Shown here: one piece after another, positions 35,845-44,724 of the stretch
Layout: every line of letters starts with the position of its first letter
Position numbering within the stretch: the stretch's first letter is position 1
Notes under the pieces: model-generated
Database searches by the model: none
What the model was told of the DNA's origin: nothing
What the model saw: only the letters and a program-made list of their open reading frames with translations
Translations under genes and position numbers: made by a program
Assembly (NCBI RefSeq): GCF_000449425.2
Contig: NZ_AVHW01000095.1
Span: forward strand, 1 to 64,000
Source: Clostridioides difficile CD160
Lineage (GTDB): Bacteria > Bacillota > Clostridia > Peptostreptococcales > Peptostreptococcaceae
Direction: 5' to 3'
Length of the DNA: 64,000 nucleotides

Positions 35845-36522
35845 TTAATCGCTAAGCTTATCTTTATACAGAGCTCTTGCAATTAATATAGTTCCAAATA
35901 CACATATAAGAACTACTAAGGACTGAGGTATTATACCTTGCTTTGATAGTATAATAGTCAATACAGATATTACGATTGCTACTAAACCTAATTTTTTATC
36001 TTGTAAGAATACTTGTCCAAATACTGACCCAAATAGAGCTGGTAAGATTAAATTTAGTTTCTCTACTACTTCAGCTGGAATCTTAGATAATACACTTCCT
36101 CCTAGAATTACTCCTATCGTTAATATACTTATATTCACTAAAATAGATACAGCTATACCTATTGTAGATATTATTGAACCTTCTTCTGTTCCTGATTCAA
36201 CTTCTGCTGCTTTTTGAGCTGCTATTGAACATGGGAGCCTCATATTAGATATATTCCCAGAAAGAAAACTCATATAAGTTCCTGGTATACCTAAAATTGG
36301 CGAATAAGAAACTGGTTCTATTATATAGTTTGGTGCACTCATACTAACAATTGCCATCGTACTTGCCAATAGTGCTGATATTGGAGGCATAAGACCAAAT
36401 CCAAAACTCAAAATTATTCCAGGTACCAATGCTGCTATAATACCCAAAGATAATGTCAATCTTCCATACCTTATCATAAAAGGTAAGTATTCTTCATTGT
36501 ATATAGATTTTACTTTACTCAT
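35845..36522 (-). CDS. Multi-pass membrane protein, transporter-like partner
   Basis: The 225-residue protein has about six hydrophobic helices, glycine rich, with IIEPVSYSPILGIPGTYMSFLSG and MRLPCSIAAQKAAEVESGTEEG standing out. I do not recognise a named family. It is paired with the DUF5058-like gene 13 bp upstream, and such tandem membrane genes with peptidases suggest a two-component importer for peptides or amino acids. ATG at 36522 follows GGGGG. Confidence 0.6.
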   Translation of the reverse strand: MSKVKSIYNEEYLPFMIRYGRLTLSLGIIAALVPGIILSFGFGLMPPISALLASTMAIVSMSAPNYIIEPVSYSPILGIPGTYMSFLSGNISNMRLPCSIAAQKAAEVESGTEEGSIISTIGIAVSILVNISILTIGVILGGSVLSKIPAEVVEKLNLILPALFGSVFGQVFLQDKKLGLVAIVISVLTIILSKQGIIPQSLVVLICVFGTILIARALYKDKLSD

Positions 36523-36535
36523 AAAACTCCCCCCT

Positions 36536-37231
36536 TTATATTATTGAAGCTATTATCATTCCGCTGAACATTGATATTGTAAGCCCCCACTCTCTTAACC
36601 ATTTTATATTTTTCTTCTTTTCAAGCATACATAATATTATCATTATAACCATCCCACTTATACATGCGATTGTACCATTATCAAAACGCAACACCCTATC
36701 AGCGTTTAGATATGCAAATGAACCTAGCATAGCTCCTAAAGATATTATTGGTATAAATGATTTCTTTCCACTAGATATAACATTGGTTATCTTATCTAAT
36801 TTATGTCCAAATAGTAATGTGAATATTATCCATCCTAAAGAACCCAGTATCATAGTCCAAACTGCATTTGTAAATGCAAGTTTTGTCATTTCAGAAGAAC
36901 CCAAAGTTATACCTAATGCATCTGTACCAAATCCAGCTGACATAGATTCAAAAATTACAGAACCTATAAAAGATAGTCTCATCCATGCTATAGGTCCACC
37001 CATAGTAACTATAAGTGATACCATTCCAGCAAATATAGTCATTGAAGGTCCTATAGCTGAAATAGCACTACTTTTGACAGCTGACTTTATTTGTTTATCT
37101 GTTATTCCCATTGTTTTACCAACTTTACAAGACTTTATAGCAAATATAAGTGACTGTACTACTACTATTGATACTGCTACTGTACTTGCTATCCACAAGA
37201 GTGGATGATTAGCTAATTTTAAATAATCCAT
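36536..37231 (-). CDS. DUF5058-like membrane protein
   Basis: The 231-residue protein has about six transmembrane segments and an N-terminal pattern (YLKLANHPLLWIASTVAVSI) I associate with DUF5058. SAIGPSMTIFAGMVSLIVTMGGP and WMRLSFIGSVIFES resemble a pore-forming region. No function is established. It lies 55 bp downstream of the dipeptidase and 13 bp upstream of another membrane protein, so it probably forms a transport complex with that partner. Confidence 0.62.
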   Translation of the reverse strand: MDYLKLANHPLLWIASTVAVSIVVVQSLIFAIKSCKVGKTMGITDKQIKSAVKSSAISAIGPSMTIFAGMVSLIVTMGGPIAWMRLSFIGSVIFESMSAGFGTDALGITLGSSEMTKLAFTNAVWTMILGSLGWIIFTLLFGHKLDKITNVISSGKKSFIPIISLGAMLGSFAYLNADRVLRFDNGTIACISGMVIMIILCMLEKKKNIKWLREWGLTISMFSGMIIASII

Positions 37232-37286
37232 TTATAAAACCTCCCTATAAATCCTCAAATTTTATTAATACTTCTACTCTATTTAC

Positions 37287-38486
37287 TTATTTCCATACCT
37301 GCTTCAATACCCTAAGTATATTTCCACCTAGTACCTTTTCTATTTCCTCATCACTATAACCATGTTTTACTAGATATCTAACAATATTTTTTGAAGTCTC
37401 AGTTGGATTCTCAAGACCTTTTACGTATTCTACTTTTGGATGTTCTTTTGTACCTGTTATCTTTTTTATATCAAATCTAGCAGCTAGTACTGAGTGTAAT
37501 TTTACATGGTCACCATATACTGTATCTGGCCCAAAAGCCACATGGTCTATTCCTACTAAATTTTTAATATACTCAAAATGCTCCATAAATGACTCTATTG
37601 AATGTTCTTTATTTTTCTCAGTTATCGTCGTATGAGGTGCTGCTTCTACACCTATAACCCCTCCTTTTTTAGCACATGCTATTAGCACTTCGTCTGTAGT
37701 TAGTCTCTTTGTATCCCATAAACTTCTTGCCCCAACATGGCTTAATATTATTGGGTCCTTACTATACTCTATAACATCAAGTGTTGTCTGTACTCCAACA
37801 TGAGAACAATCTATTGCCATTCCAATCTTATTCATTCTTTCAACAGCTTTTCTACCAAAATTTGTAAGACCGCCATCTTTTTCTTCTTTTAATCCTGAGC
37901 CTAGTGCATTGGATTCACTGTATGTAATACCCATTAACCTTATACCAAATCCATATAGTATATCTATTCTATCAAGTTCATTCTCTATTGGTGCTGCCCC
38001 TTCTAGTGTTGGTATTAATGCCACTTTACCTTCACTTTTAGCTCTGTATATATCCTCCACTTTTTCACACTTTATAACAAAATCTTGGTGTGCTAAATCA
38101 CATAACCTCATACCTAAATCTATTAATATATCATCCCACTTCCATCCTGCATTTGATGTTATTGTACATACACCATCCATTAAATTATCAAATATAGCAT
38201 CGTAATATCCTCTTGATAATGCTTCATAAGCACATCTTTGTTTGCCCTCTCTATTGTATTCAAATATATCTCTTTCTAAGTGTTCTGGAAATAAAACTGG
38301 ATGTTCATGTAGTGATATAAATATTTTGTTATCTACTATATTTTTAACCTTAGCTTCTTGAACATCATCTAACTCGATAAGGTACTCTTTTACTCTCTTA
38401 TCTCCTTTACACATCTCAATATATGAAATATCTTTTCCCTTTTCTAAATAACTATAAGCTTCATATCCTTTATAAGCTGACTTCAT
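37287..38486 (-). CDS. Membrane dipeptidase (renal dipeptidase, M19) family enzyme
   Basis: The protein is about 399 residues with the M19 zinc sites: SLHEHPVLF near residue 60, a glutamate in ALIPTLEGAAPIENE, CSHVG in MAIDCSHVGVQTTLDVI, and ILSHVGARSLWDTKR; GIDHVAFGPDTVYGDH follows. There is no signal peptide, so despite the name it is probably cytosolic here. It hydrolyses dipeptides, often D-amino-acid containing ones. First gene of the operon; ATG at 38486 follows GGAGG (an upstream TTG is only an apparent start). A sigma-54 promoter lies 45-60 bp upstream. Confidence 0.88.
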   Translation of the reverse strand: MKSAYKGYEAYSYLEKGKDISYIEMCKGDKRVKEYLIELDDVQEAKVKNIVDNKIFISLHEHPVLFPEHLERDIFEYNREGKQRCAYEALSRGYYDAIFDNLMDGVCTITSNAGWKWDDILIDLGMRLCDLAHQDFVIKCEKVEDIYRAKSEGKVALIPTLEGAAPIENELDRIDILYGFGIRLMGITYSESNALGSGLKEEKDGGLTNFGRKAVERMNKIGMAIDCSHVGVQTTLDVIEYSKDPIILSHVGARSLWDTKRLTTDEVLIACAKKGGVIGVEAAPHTTITEKNKEHSIESFMEHFEYIKNLVGIDHVAFGPDTVYGDHVKLHSVLAARFDIKKITGTKEHPKVEYVKGLENPTETSKNIVRYLVKHGYSDEEIEKVLGGNILRVLKQVWK

Positions 38487-38530
38487 AACAATATCCTCCA
38501 AATTCTACAATTTTTTATATTTTCACTATG

Positions 38531-38548
38531 TAGCAATTGATATGCCAA
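38531..38548 (-). promoter_or_regulatory. Sigma-54 (-24/-12) promoter of the dipeptidase operon
   Basis: Minus strand TTGGCATATCAATTGCTA has the invariant GG and GC 10 bases apart (TGGCAT-N5-TTGC). It lies just upstream of the dipeptidase gene and next to a sigma-54 activator gene. Confidence 0.85.
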
Positions 38549-38588
38549 AATATAAATTTTAATTGTATATTAAATCTTTCAAAAAATA

Positions 38589-38622
38589 AAAACGGTAGTA
38601 AAGTGATGATTTACTACTGTTT
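38589..38622 (-). terminator. Terminator of the sigma-54 regulator gene (or activator site)
   Basis: Arms AAACGGTAGTAAA (38590-38602) and TTTACTACTGTTT (38610-38622), 13 pairs with one G-T; T-rich sequence follows on the minus strand. It lies 45-90 bp upstream of the -24/-12 promoter, so part of it could also be an upstream activator site. Confidence 0.65.
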
Positions 38623-38744
38623 ATTAGAAATAATATTTTTTATTTTTAATTTAATATTTTTAAAATTATCTCAATATTTAAAATAATTTTACTTATTTAG
38701 AATTATTATAGGGAGTTTTTAGGGGATTTCACATTTATAGCCCC

Positions 38745-40790
38745 CTATATTTCCCCCTTAAATTTTACATATGATATAAAATTCTTTCCTTCATCAGTTA
38801 TAAAACTCCCTTGTTTTTTTACTCCAGATGACAGTAATCCATGTTTTTTTAACTTATCTATTCTTTTTCTAATTTGGTCTACACTTAATGTCATACTTTT
38901 TTCTTTTAAGATTTCTTGTAATTTATTTCTTCCTAATGATATATTTTTATTATTCCAAGTTTCTATACTCATCAATATACAAATACTCTCATTAAAGAAA
39001 TTTGATTGTTTAAAATCCAATATAATTGAATCAAAATTTTCATTAACTAAAGTATTGTTATTTTGAAATTTAAATTGTTCTGGCAAATGCTCATAGTCTA
39101 CTCTATCTTCCTCTACTATAGTGTCGATATAATAAATCAAATTCTTAAGCTCTCTCACATTACCTGGCCACTCATACAATTTTAATACCTGCATTGATTT
39201 TTCTGTAAAACATTTATTGCTATTTATTTCATCCAAAAAATACTTACTTATAAGGGGTATATCTTCCTTACGCTCCCTAAGCCTTGGTATTTCTATATGT
39301 AATACATTAATCCTATAATACAAATCTTCTCTAAAAGAACCTTCTTTGATTTTTTTCTTCAAATCTTTATTTGTAGCAGCTATAATTCTAACATCTATTG
39401 GTATAATTTTACTTCCGCCCATTCTCATAACTTCTTTTTCTTGTAAAACTCTCAACAATCTTTGCTGTACCTCTAGAGAGATATCACCTATCTCATCTAA
39501 AAAAATTGTTCCTGTATGTGCTCTTTCAAATATCCCTATTTTTCCGCCTTTTATCGCACCTGTGAAACTGCCTTCTTCATACCCAAAAAGTTCGCTTTCA
39601 ATAAGTGTATCTGACAAAGAAGATAGATTGACTGCAACAAACGGCTTGTCTTTTCTTAGAGACTCATTGTGTATTGCCTGGGCAAATATTTCCTTTCCTG
39701 TTCCATTTTCCCCAAGTATCAACACAGAAAAATCTGTAGATGCTATTTTTCTTGCTATATTAATTTTTTCTTTTATTATTTTACTCTCACCTACAACATT
39801 CTCAAATGTGTACTTTGATACAAATCCCTTTGTCTGAAATTTATTTTGAATCTTATCCTCAAGCATCTGAATTGCACTTATATCTTTAATACTTATAATA
39901 CTTTTTATTCGTTCATTATTTTCATACACATTTACTTTATTAATTATGAGTTTTTTGTTATTTAGGCTTACTACTTCATCACTAACTTCATCCTCTTGAA
40001 AAAATATTTTTTTAATAATTTTATCACTAAATAAATCCATAAAATTATTAGATATAATCTCATTTTGGTCTATTCCAACTAGATTAGAAAATACTTTATT
40101 GCAATATATAAATTTCCCTAATTTATCAATAGAAGCAATACCTTCATCGATAATCTCCAAAAAACTCTTCATAGTTTTATTCATGGTTGTATAGTATCTA
40201 TATCCACTTACTGTGTCTTCATTATATTTTTCTTTAATAATATGTAATTTATCTATAGATATATTCAGCTTTGTAAAGATTTCTATAACTGTATTTATAT
40301 CGATTATTTTAGCCCCTATATCTATTATTTGCTTTAAGTTCTGTGGTACTCTATTTCTACTTCCTGTAATAATTCCAATCTCACATTTAGACTTATCACA
40401 TCCTGGATAATATGGTATTAGATTAATATGAATTAATCCTAATTTTTTAATTATCTTGGCGGTTTCATCTGCTGATTCTTTATAATCATCTATAACCATA
40501 ACTTCAGAATCATTTTCTATACTTATTATCTGGTTTATATTTTCAATATTTATTGTACGATGTACTATTACAATAGGTATATTTTTATCTATATTATTGT
40601 GTATATGCTCTTTTATCTCATTATCTGAACACACTATAAGCTCATACTTTAATAGTTCAATATTTATGCTATCCATATAGACTAAATTATCTATATTACA
40701 AAATTCTCCAAATATATTTTCTAGTTGTTTTGAGATATCTATATTTATTTTGTCATCTGTTGATACAAATAAAATATTATGTTTTTTCAT
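38745..40790 (-). CDS. Sigma-54-dependent enhancer-binding regulator with PAS and winged-helix C-terminus
   Basis: The 681-residue regulator has a sensory N-terminal part (1-205), a PAS domain (about 208-320), and an AAA+ domain (about 335-560) with Walker A LGENGTGKEIFAQ, the sigma-54 contact loop GYEEGSFTGA (a serine variant of GAFTGA), Walker B GTIFLDEIGDI and WPGNVRELKN. The C-terminus lacks the usual Fis helix-turn-helix and instead looks like a winged helix (VDQIRKRIDKLKKHGLLSSG). It should activate the dipeptidase operon downstream through the -24/-12 site. The signal is unknown, possibly a peptide or amino acid. Confidence 0.9.
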   Translation of the reverse strand: MKKHNILFVSTDDKINIDISKQLENIFGEFCNIDNLVYMDSINIELLKYELIVCSDNEIKEHIHNNIDKNIPIVIVHRTINIENINQIISIENDSEVMVIDDYKESADETAKIIKKLGLIHINLIPYYPGCDKSKCEIGIITGSRNRVPQNLKQIIDIGAKIIDINTVIEIFTKLNISIDKLHIIKEKYNEDTVSGYRYYTTMNKTMKSFLEIIDEGIASIDKLGKFIYCNKVFSNLVGIDQNEIISNNFMDLFSDKIIKKIFFQEDEVSDEVVSLNNKKLIINKVNVYENNERIKSIISIKDISAIQMLEDKIQNKFQTKGFVSKYTFENVVGESKIIKEKINIARKIASTDFSVLILGENGTGKEIFAQAIHNESLRKDKPFVAVNLSSLSDTLIESELFGYEEGSFTGAIKGGKIGIFERAHTGTIFLDEIGDISLEVQQRLLRVLQEKEVMRMGGSKIIPIDVRIIAATNKDLKKKIKEGSFREDLYYRINVLHIEIPRLRERKEDIPLISKYFLDEINSNKCFTEKSMQVLKLYEWPGNVRELKNLIYYIDTIVEEDRVDYEHLPEQFKFQNNNTLVNENFDSIILDFKQSNFFNESICILMSIETWNNKNISLGRNKLQEILKEKSMTLSVDQIRKRIDKLKKHGLLSSGVKKQGSFITDEGKNFISYVKFKGEI

Positions 40791-40971
40791 ACCATCACCT
40801 CCTGTTTAGTGAATATAGAAACTAATAATTTGGTCTATTGTAGCACTTTTTAAAAAAGTTTTAAATCTTAAAAAGCATATTTTATATCATTTGTTATTAT
40901 TTTCCATAGGAAAACAGTGTATCTTCTATTTTTTCATCTATACTTCAATTTCTAATATGATTATTTTGACG

Positions 40972-40989
40972 TTGTTGTAATAGTAACAA
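40972..40989. promoter_or_regulatory. Candidate MarR operator upstream of the marR gene
   Basis: TTGTTGTAATAGTAACAA has TTGTT/AACAA arms and lies over the likely -35 of the regulator promoter (-10 TATAAT at 40998-41003). The same pattern recurs at 41584-41601 before the exporter gene. Confidence 0.6.
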
Positions 40990-41037
40990 AAATTTAATAT
41001 AATATTGTTAATGCATCAACGAATTGGAGGACGGTTC

Positions 41038-41511
41038 ATGAATAAAGAAGAACAAGTCATAACAGGCTTTAGGAACTTATTTAACAAACTGGCTTGGCTT
41101 AATAAGTCTAAGATGGAAGAGGCACTTAAGGATTATAAACCTTCTGAGGTACATTGTATAGAATACATTGCAAAAAATACAGATTCCAACGTAACAAAAC
41201 TTGCAGAATCTTTTTATATGACTAGAGGAGCTATGAGCAAAATAACTAAAAAGCTCATGAAAAAAGGCTATATTGAAAGTTATCAAAAACAGGATAACAA
41301 AAAAGAAATCTATTTTAGGCTTACTAAACAAGGAAAAGAAATTAACAAGGTTCATGAGGAACTGCATAGAGAATTTCAAGAAAGAGATAAAACTGTATTT
41401 GAAGATGTAACAGAAGAACAGTTTAACAGTATGATTAACCTTGTAGAAAAGTATAACAGGCATTTGGATGCAGAGATTAGAAAACTTGATATAGATATTA
41501 AATCAGAATAA
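41038..41511 (+). CDS. MarR family transcriptional regulator
   Basis: The protein is about 157 residues with the MarR winged helix: VTKLAESFYMTRGAMSKITK followed by the wing KKGYIESYQKQDNKKEIYFRLT. Start at 41038 is set by GGAGG and a clear ATG; an upstream frame extension is not needed. It precedes an MFS exporter on the same strand, and both genes have the same TTGTTG-N7-AACAA element over their promoters, so it probably represses itself and the pump and is released by a drug-like ligand. Confidence 0.9.
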   Translation: MNKEEQVITGFRNLFNKLAWLNKSKMEEALKDYKPSEVHCIEYIAKNTDSNVTKLAESFYMTRGAMSKITKKLMKKGYIESYQKQDNKKEIYFRLTKQGKEINKVHEELHREFQERDKTVFEDVTEEQFNSMINLVEKYNRHLDAEIRKLDIDIKSE

Positions 41512-41536
41512 ATTTAAATGAATAAAATGAAACTGT

Positions 41537-41570
41537 AGCAACCAAACTCTGATGAGAACAGGTTGCTTTT
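41537..41570 (+). terminator. Terminator after marR
   Basis: Arms AGCAACC (41537-41543) and GGTTGCT (41561-41567) followed by T6. It separates the regulator from the exporter, which has its own promoter. Confidence 0.8.
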
Positions 41571-41583
41571 TTATCGCCATTTT

Positions 41584-41615
41584 TTGTTGACAAAGAAACA
41601 AAATGATGATACGAT
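41584..41615 (+). promoter_or_regulatory. Exporter promoter with overlapping MarR-type operator
   Basis: TTGACA (41587-41592), 17-bp spacer, TACGAT (41610-41615). TTGTTGACAAAGAAACAA (41584-41601) overlaps the -35 and has the same TTGTTG-N7-AACAA form as the site before marR. Confidence 0.65.
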
Positions 41616-41663
41616 AAATATGTTTCCAAGGAATCAAAACCAACTTTTGAAAGGAGAATTTAA

Positions 41664-42899
41664 ATGTTCAAATTTAAATCAAACAATAGAGGAAGCATAG
41701 AACAAACCCTAAATAAAAAAGCTTTAACATTTGGTCTTATGTCTGTGTTTCTTTGTGGAATAGGCTTCAGTATTATAAATCCTGTTGTTCCATTCTTAGT
41801 ACAACCTTATATAACTAACCCCCAAAATCAAGCCATAGTCGTTACTCTACTTACATCCATTTATGCATTCTGTGTATTTTTTGCTGCTCCTGGACTTGGG
41901 GCCTTAAGTGATAGATATGGCCGTCGACCTTTACTCTTAATATGCTTCCTAGGCTCTGCAATTGGATACTTAATCTTTGGTATAGGAGGAGCTCTATGGG
42001 TATTATTTGCAGGACGTATAATAGAAGGACTAACAGGAGGTAGTATAAGTACTATCTTCGCATATTTTGCAGATATCACCCCTATAGGACAACGAACAAA
42101 ATACTTTGGGTGGGTTAGTGCAGTTGCAGGTGCAGGTGCTGCTATAGGACCCACTATTGGAGGATTACTTGCAAGATTTGGTTATTCTGTACCTATGTAT
42201 TTCGGTGCAACAATTACTTTATTAAATTTTATCTATGGATTCTTATATATGCCTGAGAGCCTTGACAAAACTAATAGACTTAAGAAGATTACTTTTGTAA
42301 GATTGAATCCCTTTACTCAACTCACAAATGTACTTTCCATAAATAACTTAAAAAGATTACTTATCTCAGGATTTTTACTTTGGATACCCAATGGCTCTTT
42401 ACAGGCTGTCTTTTCTCAATTTACACTAGATACTTTCAATTGGGGACCTACACTAATTGGGCTTATGTTTTCAATTATGGGTATACAAGATATAATTTCA
42501 CAAGGCTTTATAATGCCAAAGCTTTTATTAAAGCTTAGTGATGTACAAATAGTAATTTTAGGAATGGTTTCGGAGATTGCAGGTTACTGCTTTATTGCAG
42601 CATCAGCTTTACTCTCATTCTATCCCCTTTTTATTATTGGAATGTTTATATTTGGCTTTGGTGATTCAATTTTTGGACCTTCATTCAATGGAATGGTATC
42701 CAAATCTGTTGATTCTAGTGAACAAGGAAGAATTCAAGGAGGTAGCCAATCTATTCAATCTTTAGCGAGAATAATTGGACCTATCATTGGAGGTCAAATC
42801 TATGTATCATTTGGTCATGCTTCCCCTGCTTTCATGGGTATAATACTTATATCAGCAGCAATATCAGTCCTATACAAAAGTATACATATAAATAAATAG
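41664..42899 (+). CDS. MFS family efflux transporter (TetA-like drug exporter)
   Basis: The 411-residue protein has 12 predicted membrane helices and the drug:H+ antiporter motif A GALSDRYGRRPLLL between helices 2 and 3, plus GRIIEGLTGGSISTIFAYFA and a motif C-like GAGAAIGPTIGGLL in helix 5. This is the drug:H+ antiporter layout of the TetA/NorA type. AAAGGAG lies before the ATG. It has its own promoter after the MarR gene, with a shared operator. It exports a drug or metabolite; the substrate is unknown. Confidence 0.88.
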   Translation: MFKFKSNNRGSIEQTLNKKALTFGLMSVFLCGIGFSIINPVVPFLVQPYITNPQNQAIVVTLLTSIYAFCVFFAAPGLGALSDRYGRRPLLLICFLGSAIGYLIFGIGGALWVLFAGRIIEGLTGGSISTIFAYFADITPIGQRTKYFGWVSAVAGAGAAIGPTIGGLLARFGYSVPMYFGATITLLNFIYGFLYMPESLDKTNRLKKITFVRLNPFTQLTNVLSINNLKRLLISGFLLWIPNGSLQAVFSQFTLDTFNWGPTLIGLMFSIMGIQDIISQGFIMPKLLLKLSDVQIVILGMVSEIAGYCFIAASALLSFYPLFIIGMFIFGFGDSIFGPSFNGMVSKSVDSSEQGRIQGGSQSIQSLARIIGPIIGGQIYVSFGHASPAFMGIILISAAISVLYKSIHINK

Positions 42900-43076
42900 A
42901 CATATTCTTTATTCAGATAAGCATTTATTTTTATTTTTGATTATAGATTAATTAATTTCTCTTTATAGAGGAATTCTTCCTAAATAACATACATAGCAGT
43001 TAACTTTAATGACATATAATAATAGGGTCTCAGAACTTAGTGATAGTTCTAAAACCCCATTTATCTATAGTATATG

Positions 43077-43106
43077 AAGTGGCATAAGGCTTAATCTATA
43101 CCACTT
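43077..43106 (-). terminator. Hairpin between convergent genes
   Basis: Arms AAGTGG (43077-43082) and CCACTT (43101-43106) with A/T-rich flanks; another weaker hairpin (AGAACT/AGTTCT) lies at about 43032-43050. They probably terminate the MFS gene and the hydrolase gene that face each other here. Confidence 0.5.
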
Positions 43107-43147
43107 TATATAATATTATCTTATTTTTAAATACTACTAAAATATTT

Positions 43148-43957
43148 CTATTCCTCTAAAAACTGTAAAAATTCCTGATTAAATAATTTGAGTTCATCAT
43201 AGAATATAGCATGACCACTATACTCAAAAGTATATAAAGTTGAATCTTCTATTTTTTCATTCATAAAAACTGCAAACTCATATGGGCATACTTGGTCTAA
43301 TTTTCCATGGAATATACCTGTTGGCACTCTTACACATTTTAAATCGTTAAACAATTCTTCATCTCTTAAAGATACAGCTGTTCCAATCGTGCCAATACCC
43401 GATGCGCTAAAACCAATGTCGTCAAACCACCTTCTAAAGCTTTCTGATGGATTAGATGCAAATACTTTTTCTCCAAAATTACTTACCATTTCTGGTCTAT
43501 CAGTACATGCCTGAGCTATTAATTTATTAACATCCTCACGTGTCATACCATATGGAAACTCTGGAGGTCTTTGTACAAATGATGGTGCAGCGGCAGCAAA
43601 CAATGCCAATTTTGATACACCATACCCATGAAATAGACTCATATATCTAAGTACAATTGCTCCCCCCATTGAAAAACCAACAAGGGTAAAATCTCTTAAT
43701 CCAAGAGCATGCACCACCTTATAAATATCATCTGCTAATTGGCTATAATTATACCCTCCTGATGTTGCATCAGACTTGCCAAAACCTCTTAAATCAATTG
43801 AAACTGTTCTATATCCAAGTTTTGGCAGTATATTAGTTTGATATTCAAATATCTCATGCCCTAATGGCCAACCATGTATAAAAAGTACTGTTTTTTTAGC
43901 GTGCGGATTTAAATCATACACTGCTATATTTATACCATTTACATATACATAATACAT
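43148..43957 (-). CDS. Alpha/beta hydrolase (non-haem peroxidase/esterase-like)
   Basis: The protein is about 269 residues with the fold's oxyanion and nucleophile motifs FIHGWPLGHEIFEY and GFSMGGAIVLRY (Ser nucleophile), a later acid in GKLDQVCPYE and the catalytic histidine in YSGHAIFYDE. The substrate is unknown. Start is the ATG at 43957; the seven-codon longer version would begin with TTG. No membrane segment or signal peptide is seen. Gene context (ferritin-like upstream) gives no clear pathway. Confidence 0.85.
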   Translation of the reverse strand: MYYVYVNGINIAVYDLNPHAKKTVLFIHGWPLGHEIFEYQTNILPKLGYRTVSIDLRGFGKSDATSGGYNYSQLADDIYKVVHALGLRDFTLVGFSMGGAIVLRYMSLFHGYGVSKLALFAAAAPSFVQRPPEFPYGMTREDVNKLIAQACTDRPEMVSNFGEKVFASNPSESFRRWFDDIGFSASGIGTIGTAVSLRDEELFNDLKCVRVPTGIFHGKLDQVCPYEFAVFMNEKIEDSTLYTFEYSGHAIFYDELKLFNQEFLQFLEE

Positions 43958-44040
43958 ATCAATAGCAACTCCCTTCAAGAAAATTTATGATATCTATTTT
44001 ATATATATGAATAAAATTATGAATAGCTAAACTTTCGAGT

Positions 44041-44574
44041 TTATCTGCAGTACTTTTCTATTGCTTTTTTAAACAAGCCTACATGAACTTTTTCGTCTAA
44101 AATTATTCTATTTAATATAGCTTTTATATAAGGGTCTTCTATAATACTTATATCTCTATAATAATTATCAATAGCTACATACTCCAAGTGTAAATCTGAT
44201 TTTAGTCTGTCGCAAATGGAATCTCCATAATATACAAAACTGCCATTCCAATATGCACCACATGAACTTGTAGAACCCCTGTATACAGGGTTTCCACCCA
44301 ACAATCTTATTGTCTTTGCCAATATCTCCATATGTAACATCTCTGTTATAGATATATTTACCCACATTTCATTAAGTTCTTTATAATTTTCATCTGAATC
44401 AAAATCATGGTACAAGTACTGTGTTACACTTGTAAATTCACTAGCTCTACCAGAATAATCATCCATCAGTAGTTCTGCATAATACTTATTTGGTCCTAAG
44501 ACTCTTATTTCTGGGTATGGTTCATCACTTGAATATCCCTTTCTCTTGTGCATATCGTAATGTGCATCACTCAT
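44041..44574 (-). CDS. Ferritin-like diiron protein
   Basis: The 177-residue protein carries a four-helix-bundle metal pattern: ASEFTSVTQYLYHDF, then ITEMLHMEILAKTIRLLGG (E-x2-H), HLEYVAIDNYY and ILDEKVHVGLFKKAIEKY (E-x2-H). This is the arrangement of ferritin/rubrerythrin/manganese-catalase-type carboxylate di-metal sites. No rubredoxin domain is attached. It could store iron or scavenge peroxide. It is monocistronic or shares a transcript with the hydrolase downstream, with an 83-bp gap. A GGAGG site precedes the ATG. Confidence 0.78.
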   Translation of the reverse strand: MSDAHYDMHKRKGYSSDEPYPEIRVLGPNKYYAELLMDDYSGRASEFTSVTQYLYHDFDSDENYKELNEMWVNISITEMLHMEILAKTIRLLGGNPVYRGSTSSCGAYWNGSFVYYGDSICDRLKSDLHLEYVAIDNYYRDISIIEDPYIKAILNRIILDEKVHVGLFKKAIEKYCR

Positions 44575-44667
44575 AATATATCCTCCTCTAAATTTAACAT
44601 ATGATATTAATTGTATGCATATAAATCCGTCTCTATGATTTAAATACTAAAACTTAAATTACATAGT

Positions 44668-44703
44668 AAAAAGCCATGTTAATTTTGATTAACATGGCTT
44701 TTT
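44668..44703 (-). terminator. Terminator after the tldD-pmbA pair
   Basis: Arms AAAAAGCCATGTTAA (44668-44682) and TTAACATGGCTTTTT (44689-44703), 22 bp after the stop at 44725. Confidence 0.85.
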
Positions 44704-44724
44704 ACCTATACAATTACTTTTTAA

